The notes under the pieces: model-generated
What the model was told of the DNA's origin: nothing
Seen by the model: only the letters and a program-made list of their open reading frames with translations
Database searches by the model: none
Assembly: GCA_938018045.1 (NCBI GenBank)
Contig: CALIIP010000256.1
Span: forward strand, 1-6,336
DNA from: an uncultured Flavobacteriaceae bacterium
GTDB taxonomy: Bacteria > Bacteroidota > Bacteroidia > Flavobacteriales > Flavobacteriaceae
Length of the DNA stretch: 6,336 bases
Direction: 5' to 3'
Position numbers and translations under genes: made by a program
Shown: positions 1-5,118 of the stretch, one piece after another
Position numbering within the stretch: position 1 is the stretch's first letter
Layout: each line of letters opens with the position of its first letter

Positions 1-361
1 CTTCAGTTAGGTTAGAATCTTTAAACTGTGTGTTTTTGAGTTTTAATTGGTAAAAAGATGTGAAGTTTAATTGACAATTATCAAATTTCATTGACAATAG
101 GAACTCATCACATTCGTTGAATTTTAAGCCTAACAGTTTACAGTCAGTGAATTTCACAGTTTTAAATCCTGTATTCTTTACTCTTGTTGAACTTATGTTA
201 CAATCAATAAATTCACATTCAATAAAAGTAATATTGGATATATCGGAATTAGAAAAATTACAATTTATAAAATTACAGTTGTCATATTCTCCAATTTCTA
301 AACGTTTTTCAGAATAATTATGTCCTTTAAATTCGGTATCATTTACATAATTATCGCTCAT
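1..361 (-). CDS. Pentapeptide-repeat protein, C-terminus cut by window edge
   Basis: The reading frame opens with ATG at 361-359 and stays open to base 2, giving 120 visible residues with no stop. It is a right-handed beta-helix of pentapeptide repeats. A hydrophobic centre residue (F, I, L or V) recurs every five residues from about Tyr26 through Phe31, Phe36, Ile41, Phe46, Phe51 and onward to Phe81. Cysteines often sit two positions earlier (29, 34, 49, 54, 74, 96). The register slips by two residues around 82-88 and then resumes at 88, 93, 98, 103, 108, 113 and 118, as if a short loop interrupts the helix. Family members are often about 190-230 residues, so some 70-110 residues probably lie outside the window. 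Some relatives (Qnr, MfpA) mimic DNA and protect gyrase, but most bacteroidotal members have no known role and nothing here shows gyrase binding. The start overlaps the last 11 bases of the upstream gene, which suggests coupled translation. The alternative is any other solitary pentapeptide protein; the fold is confident, the function is not. Confidence 0.88.
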   Translation of the reverse strand, partial: MSDNYVNDTEFKGHNYSEKRLEIGEYDNCNFINCNFSNSDISNITFIECEFIDCNISSTRVKNTGFKTVKFTDCKLLGLKFNECDEFLLSMKFDNCQLNFTSFYQLKLKNTQFKDSNLTE

Positions 362-1031
362 TCTTGTTGTAAATAAACTTGTTAAAAGGATTTAAGAATA
401 TTAGTAGAAATATGATTCCAAAAGCCAATTCATAAACTTCCCATTTTTTGTCGGAAGGAATAAATATTAACAGTCCAGTTACCAATAGGAATGCAATTGT
501 ATGATTCCAACGAGGAAGAGGCACTGCAAACATATCAACCAAGTTTTTTATGTTTTTAAATTTGCGATATAGTATTGGTAATAAGATTAAGTAGATAACT
601 AAAACAATAGTTAATATTTGACTGAATATTAATTTATTGATTTTGGTCTCACCCACAACCATATTGTGTAAGTTAGTTTCTTGCTGTGCATTATTTTCTA
701 TAAAATAGTCTGATGATTCGATACCAAAAATTCGTTGTCCCCAAGAAATTTCTTCACCTGCTCCAAACAAGAATAAAATTGCAAATCCGAGGACTCCTAA
801 TCTCCATAAAGCACTTTTTACACTCCAAAGATTAAATAATCTTGAGAAACATAAAACACTAATATACAATAACATTACTGCAGTTGCGTACTCAATAAAA
901 CCATCTTCTCTTGCATAAGTAGATTTAAAATATGATGGATCAGTATTGGCAAAATATATACCTAGTATATATAGTAGAATTAAGAAGGAATAGCCTAATA
1001 TCTCTGTACTTGTTAGTGCTTTTAAGTTCAT
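351..1031 (-). CDS. Six-helix membrane protein with GEEISWGQR and QETNLHN motifs, function unknown
   Basis: This 226-residue protein has about six hydrophobic segments: 11-28, 48-66, 76-92, 131-155, 176-192 and 200-217. I do not recognise a named family, although the GEEISWGQR-type motif feels familiar from unnamed bacterial membrane proteins. Polar residues cluster in a way that suggests an active or binding site. They are REDGFIEY (41-48, just before helix 2), GEEISWGQR (92-100, at the end of helix 3), QQETNLHN (116-123, including His122), Arg174/His177 before helix 5, and the acidic stretch with Glu198 and Glu201 entering helix 6. Charged pairs buried at helix ends are unusual in a purely structural protein, so a membrane-embedded enzyme or transporter is plausible; this is inference. 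The start is ATG at 1031, 12 bases after the stop of the ArnT-like gene, and the end overlaps the start of the pentapeptide-repeat gene. It should therefore share the operon transcript. Nothing identifies its substrate. Confidence 0.85.
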   Translation of the reverse strand: MNLKALTSTEILGYSFLILLYILGIYFANTDPSYFKSTYAREDGFIEYATAVMLLYISVLCFSRLFNLWSVKSALWRLGVLGFAILFLFGAGEEISWGQRIFGIESSDYFIENNAQQETNLHNMVVGETKINKLIFSQILTIVLVIYLILLPILYRKFKNIKNLVDMFAVPLPRWNHTIAFLLVTGLLIFIPSDKKWEVYELAFGIIFLLIFLNPFNKFIYNKNER

Positions 1032-1043
1032 GAATGATATATT

Positions 1044-2681
1044 TTATTCAAAAGTAGTATTTTTTGTTATCAAATAGTATTTTCTAATCAAGCGTTTTCT
1101 TTTTTTCTTAAAATAGTTGAGGTCAAACTCTCCAATTTCTTCAGTAGTAAAGTTTTGAGGTAATTGCTTTAATAAATCAACATCTTTTTCATCTATCAGT
1201 AATCCAAACTGCTTATCATCAGGAAGTTGTAATGAATCATTTTCGTAGATATTAATAATTCTTGAATCATAATACCATAATAATTCTGGTGTTAGTGATC
1301 TAAAAGAATAAGAATTTATTGAGCGTTCAGATTCTACACTATCATTTAAATGTGTTATTTGATGAAAGTTTGGATTGTTATATAAAGCCTTTTGTAATGG
1401 TAGCGCAAAGACTGAAATTGCAACCATAAACAAAATCATAAAATAGAATACATTTTTGATTTCTTTCTCTTTTAAATAATAGAATATAAGTAATCCAACT
1501 ATAAACAATATAGTAGATGCAATTCCAAATTGTAGCCAAAGACCTTCTAGATTATCTTTTAATAGTATGTAAACGATTACTGGAAATAAGACACCAATCA
1601 ATCCAAATAAGCCAAAATTAAAGTAAACAGGGAATATTTCTTTTTTTGTCTTCAGATTTTTGAATTCTCTAATCAAATAATCAATATAAAAACCACTAGT
1701 TATTGCTAGCGGAAATAAAACTGGAACTAAATACCGCGATTTTTTTTCTGGAATTATTGATAATAAAATCACAGCGATAATTGTCCAAAGAAAAGAGAAT
1801 TTGTATAATTTTTTGTTTGTTACGCGTTTTATCATATAAGGATATAAAAGCGCTATAAATGCTATGATTGTCCACATTCCAGACTGTGTAAAGAAACTCC
1901 AATAATAATAAAAAGGCTTGACGTTATAATTTCCCCAACGAGATGTTTCTTTTGTTGCAATTTCTATAAAGGCTTTGCTGTCAACTTGTCTAACATATAA
2001 AAACCACCAACCTCCAATTAGCAGAAAGGATATTATAAATAGAAGTAAAGGCAACAATTTCTTTTTAAAATCTTTGAATTTGAATACAATCCCGTAAGAA
2101 ATAACAAAAGGTAAAAATAATGCAAATAATGATACAGGTCCTTTACTCATCATTGACAATCCTACAAAAAAACTTGCGATTAATGCATTCTTGTAAAGGT
2201 TTTCTTGTTCTTCAAAAAACTGAAAAACAAAATATATTCCTACAAGCATAAAACCATGGGCATAAATGTCCCAAGGCGCTTCGTTGATTATTCCGATAAT
2301 ATAGAATGAAGTGATGAAAATTAATCCAGTTATAACACTCTGAGCGTTGTCAAGTTTTATTTTCTTTGAAAACAAATACATATAAACTCCTGAAAAAGCA
2401 ATCATCAAAACAGCAGGTAATCTAAGTGCAAATAAACTTTTCATTCCGAAAATCATTCCAGAAATTGCTGTTAACCAAGTTGGCAATGGTGGTTTCTCAT
2501 ATCTAGGAAGTCCATTCATTGTTGTTAGAATCCAATTACTGTCATTTACCATTTCACGGGCAGTAATAAAATTCCGAGCTTCCATTATTGTAACAACTAA
2601 GGTGTCTAAATTTGGTAAAAGCATCAATAATGTGATGAAAATGATTGCTAGAATTGGGTATTTTTCAATGATTTTAATCAT
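1044..2681 (-). CDS. ArnT-like polyprenyl-phosphate-sugar glycosyltransferase (GT-C fold, GT39/GT83 type)
   Basis: This 545-residue integral inner-membrane protein would transfer a sugar from a polyprenyl-phosphate donor to an envelope acceptor (lipid A in ArnT) on the periplasmic face. After a first helix (9-26) comes the hallmark first periplasmic loop. It contains MEARNFITAREM (33-44), NGLPRYEKPPLPTWL (56-70) with the Glu62/Lys63 pair of the EKP motif, and then about ten more hydrophobic segments to about residue 425. MSKGPVS (178-184) and PEKKSRYLVP (311-320) also match the family. The last 110 or so residues are hydrophilic, with a basic KKKRKR stretch near the end, and resemble the extracytoplasmic tail of ArnT-type enzymes. 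The aspartate of the usual DE motif in loop 1 aligns by eye with Met33, leaving Glu34. The start codon overlaps the stop of the LAB_N gene by 8 bases, and a 12-base gap separates it from the next gene. The transferred sugar cannot be told from sequence; aminoarabinose is not implied, because no arn pathway genes are present here. Confidence 0.9.
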   Translation of the reverse strand: MIKIIEKYPILAIIFITLLMLLPNLDTLVVTIMEARNFITAREMVNDSNWILTTMNGLPRYEKPPLPTWLTAISGMIFGMKSLFALRLPAVLMIAFSGVYMYLFSKKIKLDNAQSVITGLIFITSFYIIGIINEAPWDIYAHGFMLVGIYFVFQFFEEQENLYKNALIASFFVGLSMMSKGPVSLFALFLPFVISYGIVFKFKDFKKKLLPLLLFIISFLLIGGWWFLYVRQVDSKAFIEIATKETSRWGNYNVKPFYYYWSFFTQSGMWTIIAFIALLYPYMIKRVTNKKLYKFSFLWTIIAVILLSIIPEKKSRYLVPVLFPLAITSGFYIDYLIREFKNLKTKKEIFPVYFNFGLFGLIGVLFPVIVYILLKDNLEGLWLQFGIASTILFIVGLLIFYYLKEKEIKNVFYFMILFMVAISVFALPLQKALYNNPNFHQITHLNDSVESERSINSYSFRSLTPELLWYYDSRIINIYENDSLQLPDDKQFGLLIDEKDVDLLKQLPQNFTTEEIGEFDLNYFKKKRKRLIRKYYLITKNTTFE

Positions 2682-3297
2682 GATGTTTTTTTAATAGAAT
2701 TAAATTTCTGATATATACAATACTTCCGAAAAGATGACCAATCAAAAGCACAGGATCTCTCCTTATAATCGCATAAGAAAGTATTAATAATGAGCCAATC
2801 AAACTCAAAAGCCAAAATCCAAAGGGTAAAACAGATTTTTTATGTTTCTCAGAATACATCCATTGATAGATAAATCGTAAAGTGAAAATAAGTTGCGCAA
2901 AACTCCCTAAAATCAATAACCATAAAGGTATTGCATCGTTCTTAAACAGATTGTCAATATCAATTTTATTGTTGTTAAATGCGTAAATAACAATTAATAT
3001 TGGGAATATCAGTATGAAAAAACGAACTCCTTTTGGTGCTTTTTTCCATTCGCCTTGTAATTGTAAGTTGCGAATGTAAATATAATAAGTAAGTGCTTGA
3101 CCAAGCATTATCGCGAAATCATCTCTTAAATAACCGTAAACAAATAGTAAAAAAGAGGCAATTAAACTCATTTGCCAAAATAGGGAAGGAGTGATGACTT
3201 TTTTTGCCTTTTCTGACAATGCCCATTGAACGAATAAGCGTCCAGAAAATAAAATTTGCGCTAAAAAACCAATGCTATATATTATCCAATGGTTCAT
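2674..3297 (-). CDS. Tandem LAB_N (lipid-A-disaccharide synthase N-terminal-like) membrane protein
   Basis: The 207 residues consist of two copies of the LAB_N domain, the small membrane domain named for its occurrence near lipid A synthesis genes. Copy one spans about 4-80 and copy two about 125-201. Residues 20-78 align without gaps to 141-199 at an offset of exactly 121, with 25 of 59 identical by my count. Conserved in both are RxxxQW (20-25; 141-146), SEKxKK, the Pro and FW pair (37, 40-41; 158, 161-162), an R.D element (58-60; 179-181), Gly66/187 and YIRNL (74-78; 195-199). Hydrophobic segments fall at about 4-19, 39-57, 62-75, 92-107, 125-140, 160-177 and 184-197, which is a 3+1+3 plan. 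There is no LpxB catalytic domain, so this is not lipid-A-disaccharide synthase. From family knowledge, LAB_N is grouped with PQ-loop/MtN3 (SWEET) proteins. The position between a GT2 and an ArnT-like enzyme suggests a helper or translocase for the lipid-linked sugar, which is inference. ATG at 3297 shares one base with the preceding stop (TAATG). Confidence 0.9.
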   Translation of the reverse strand: MNHWIIYSIGFLAQILFSGRLFVQWALSEKAKKVITPSLFWQMSLIASFLLFVYGYLRDDFAIMLGQALTYYIYIRNLQLQGEWKKAPKGVRFFILIFPILIVIYAFNNNKIDIDNLFKNDAIPLWLLILGSFAQLIFTLRFIYQWMYSEKHKKSVLPFGFWLLSLIGSLLILSYAIIRRDPVLLIGHLFGSIVYIRNLILLKKHHD

Positions 3298-4010
3298 TAA
3301 CCTTTCTTTTCAATTTCGTAATTAATATATTTTTTCTTCATCCATAGGTATGCAAAACAGTCCATTAATGGCCCTAACAGACGATTCCAAACTCCAAATT
3401 TTGCTTCTCCTGCAATGCGCGGAAAATGCTTAACAGGAATCTGTTTTATTTTCCCTTCTTGTAATAAAATCATTGCTGGAAGAAAACGATGTAAACCTTT
3501 AAACATTGGAATTTTTTTTGCAAAATCTGTCTTGATAACTTTTAGTGGACAACCTGTATCATCCATCCCATCATGCGTAAAACTTCGACGAATTCCGTTT
3601 GCAATTGTTGAAGACATATTCTTTACAAAAGAATCTTTTCTGTTTGCACGAACTCCTGTTACTAAATCGAACTCTACAATATGTTCGAGAAGTAAATTGA
3701 AATCTTTTGGATCTGTTTGCAAATCAGAATCTATATACCCAACTAACTCTGTTTCAGTATTTTGAAATCCAGCAGTTATAGCTGCGCTTAAACCTCTATT
3801 TTCTTTAAAAGAAATAAAATCGAAGTCATTGTTGTTTGAGCAAATACGCTCGATTATAACTTGACTTTGATCTTTACTGCCATCATTTACAAACAAAATT
3901 TTTGTCTTTTTTGAGGCTATTTTGATGTAGTCTAAAAATTCTTTTTCAACTCTATCAAGGTTGTCTTCTTCATTGTATACAGGAACAATAATTGTAAATT
4001 CGTACGACAT
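3297..4010 (-). CDS. Family 2 glycosyltransferase, DPM1/ArnC-like polyprenyl-phosphate sugar synthase
   Basis: This 237-residue GT-A fold enzyme is predicted to transfer a sugar from a nucleotide-sugar to a polyprenyl phosphate on the cytosolic side of the inner membrane. Family motifs appear in order: VPVYNEEDNL (9-18), VNDGSKDQS (41-49) with Asp43 for nucleotide binding, the metal-binding DSDLQTDP (94-101, Asp94 and Asp96), GVRANRKD (119-126), DTGCPLK (151-157) and GLHRFLP (172-178), followed by FGVWNR (205-210). These match the DPM1/ArnC/GtrB group. ArnC and GtrB carry two C-terminal membrane helices and exceed 300 residues. This protein stops after a short amphipathic, lysine-rich tail (about 211-237), so it resembles the short soluble DPM1 form and probably binds the membrane peripherally. 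Its start codon directly follows the meaB stop (TAAATG), and its stop shares a base with the next start, so translation is probably coupled. The sugar is not predictable. Group assignment is confident; the pairing with the neighbouring ArnT-like enzyme as its donor maker is inference from context. Confidence 0.92.
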   Translation of the reverse strand: MSYEFTIIVPVYNEEDNLDRVEKEFLDYIKIASKKTKILFVNDGSKDQSQVIIERICSNNNDFDFISFKENRGLSAAITAGFQNTETELVGYIDSDLQTDPKDFNLLLEHIVEFDLVTGVRANRKDSFVKNMSSTIANGIRRSFTHDGMDDTGCPLKVIKTDFAKKIPMFKGLHRFLPAMILLQEGKIKQIPVKHFPRIAGEAKFGVWNRLLGPLMDCFAYLWMKKKYINYEIEKKG

Positions 4011-4997
4011 TTAAAGTTTTGTTTTTAAAATTTCTTTTGCTGCTTGAAACGGATTTATTTCTTGATTTTCTATTTTATTTAGTTGCAATTTTAATAAGTT
4101 TTGCACTTTTTTATCTTTATAAAATTGATTTTTTAACTCATTATTTATCGTTTCAAAAAGCCAATCTTTATTTTGCTTATTTCTGTTTTTTTGAAAGTAA
4201 CCGTTCTCTTTTGTCAAAACCACATACTCAACAATTAATTTATAAATCGCATCAATTCCGATATTGTTCAGCGCACTGCAAGTTAATACTTTTGGATTCC
4301 ATTGACTTTCTTTTATTGGATATAAATGTAAAGCACGAGAAAACTCATTTTTAGCAAATTGTGCATTTTTTTCTGTTTCACCATCTGCTTTATTTATTGC
4401 AATAGCATCAGCCATTTCAATAATACCACGTTTTATACCTTGCAATTCATCGCCAGCATTCGCCAATTTCAATAATAAAAAGAAATCAACCATAGAATGA
4501 ACCGTAGTTTCAGATTGACCAACACCAACAGTTTCAACAATAATAATATCAAAACCAGCTGCTTCACATAGCGTAATTGCTTCTCGTGTTTTTCTTGCAA
4601 CACCTCCAAGAGAATCGCCAGAAGGTGAAGGTCTTATAAATGCATTATCATCTAGTGCCAATTCATTCATGCGTGTTTTATCACCAAGAATACTTCCTTT
4701 TTGAAGAGTACTGCTTGGATCTATCGCTAAAACAGCTACTTTTTTACCAATACTCGTCAAATATTTTCCGAAAGATTCAATAAAAGTACTTTTTCCAACA
4801 CCAGGAACACCAGTAATTCCAATTCTGATAGATTGGTTTGCATAAGGTAAACATTTCTCTAAAATCTGAGTTGCTTTCTCTTGATGATTACTATTATTGC
4901 TTTCAACAAGTGTAATTGCTCTACTCAAATAACTAATATTGTTATTTGTTATTTGAGAAACAAACTCTTTTGCAGAAGTTTTATTGATATTATTCAA
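4011..4997 (-). CDS. meaB: Methylmalonyl-CoA mutase-associated GTPase MeaB (ArgK family)
   Basis: MeaB is a G3E-type GTPase that gates cofactor loading and protects the B12-dependent methylmalonyl-CoA mutase in the cytosol. The 328-residue length is usual for the family. The P-loop is GVPGVGKST (63-71); other family signatures are AIDPSS (91-96), GSILGDKTRM (101-110), RPSPSGDSLGGVARKTRE (122-139), ETVGVGQSE (155-163) and the base-specificity motif NKAD (202-205). The first 50 residues are helical with ALSRAITL-type sequence (here YLSRAITLVES, 23-33), and the last 50 or so form the helical dimerisation arm. The start is TTG at 4997-4995: an in-frame stop (TAA at 5006-5004) lies three codons upstream, and there is no in-frame ATG before residue 110, so no other common start codon fits a full-length protein. 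A TTG start with no clear ribosome binding site implies modest expression. Neither mutase subunit is in the window. It heads the minus-strand gene string and abuts the glycosyltransferase gene; its role with that module is unclear. Confidence 0.95.
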   Translation of the reverse strand: MNNINKTSAKEFVSQITNNNISYLSRAITLVESNNSNHQEKATQILEKCLPYANQSIRIGITGVPGVGKSTFIESFGKYLTSIGKKVAVLAIDPSSTLQKGSILGDKTRMNELALDDNAFIRPSPSGDSLGGVARKTREAITLCEAAGFDIIIVETVGVGQSETTVHSMVDFFLLLKLANAGDELQGIKRGIIEMADAIAINKADGETEKNAQFAKNEFSRALHLYPIKESQWNPKVLTCSALNNIGIDAIYKLIVEYVVLTKENGYFQKNRNKQNKDWLFETINNELKNQFYKDKKVQNLLKLQLNKIENQEINPFQAAKEILKTKL

Positions 4998-5024
4998 ACT
5001 AAATTAATTGATTGGCGTATTCTG

Positions 5025-5032
5025 TAAAAATA
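5025..5032 (-). promoter_or_regulatory. Possible -7 box for the meaB operon
   Basis: Read on the minus strand, 5032-5025 is TATTTTTA, the same 7-of-8 match to TAnnTTTG as the cysS promoter, and it lies 27 bases before the TTG start of meaB. No TTG sits at the expected distance upstream; the 19-base spacer would end at a CTA. The box is therefore only half a promoter by consensus, and AT-richness makes chance matches likely. Confidence 0.35.
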
Positions 5033-5060
5033 TGATTTTTTTTAAAAAGAATAGATTGTT

Positions 5061-5090
5061 TTGAACTCTTATAGAAACATCCTATTTTTA
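5061..5090 (+). promoter_or_regulatory. Bacteroidota-type promoter for cysS
   Basis: TTG at 5061-5063 (part of TTTTG) and TATTTTTA at 5083-5090 are separated by 19 bases. This is the spacing and 7 of 8 bases of the known Bacteroidota consensus TTG-N19-TAnnTTTG. Transcription would begin near 5095-5098, giving a leader of only about 20-25 bases before the ATG at 5119. No leader peptide or T-box-like structure fits in that space. Confidence 0.65.
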
Positions 5091-5118
5091 CACTCGAAAT
5101 TAAATTTCTGATATCTCT

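Larger units (their letters stand above)
1..4997 (-). other. Probable six-gene operon (meaB to pentapeptide-repeat gene)
   Basis: Six minus-strand genes follow each other with junctions of 0 bases (TAAATG), a 1-base overlap (TAATG), an 8-base overlap, a 12-base gap and an 11-base overlap. There is no room for internal terminators or conventional intergenic promoters. From this spacing I infer a single transcript starting upstream of 4997. The left end of the unit lies outside the window. Confidence 0.8.
5023..5092. repeat. 10-base inverted repeat flanking the divergent promoter region
   Basis: TGTAAAAATA at 5023-5032 is the exact reverse complement of TATTTTTACA at 5083-5092, with 50 bases between the arms. 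The arms contain the two -7-like boxes on opposite strands, so the repeat may simply be two divergent promoters of similar sequence. A shared operator is less likely. An uninterrupted T8A5 tract (5036-5048) lies between the arms and may bend the DNA. Confidence 0.5.

Noticed and set aside
117..317. Plus-strand open frame of 66 codons
   Set aside because: It lies opposite the pentapeptide-repeat gene, whose minus-strand frame shows clear five-residue periodicity; the plus-strand translation has no recognisable features.
732..756. GEEISWGQR as a CAAX/CPBP intramembrane protease motif (EExxxR)
   Set aside because: The spacing from the Glu pair to Arg is five residues, not three, and the later FxxxH motif of that family is not evident.
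1696..1902. Minus-strand open frame of 68 codons
   Set aside because: It is contained in another frame of the ArnT-like gene, which has strong family motifs throughout.
2674..3297. Lipid-A-disaccharide synthase (lpxB)
   Set aside because: Only the LAB_N membrane domain is present, twice; the GT19 catalytic domain of about 350 residues is missing.
3415..3765. Plus-strand open frame of 116 codons
   Set aside because: It is antisense to the GT2 core motifs (DSDLQTDP, GVRANRKD) and has no own signals.
4019..4354. Plus-strand open frame of 111 codons, rich in Leu and Phe
   Set aside because: It is antisense to the lysine- and asparagine-rich C-terminus of MeaB, which explains its apparent hydrophobicity; no start context or family resemblance.
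5036..5048. T8A5 tract as a terminator
   Set aside because: There is no GC-containing stem, and it sits upstream of two divergent genes, where a terminator is not expected.
5093..5118. Leader attenuator or T-box for cysS
   Set aside because: The leader predicted from the promoter is only about 20-25 bases long, too short for either element.
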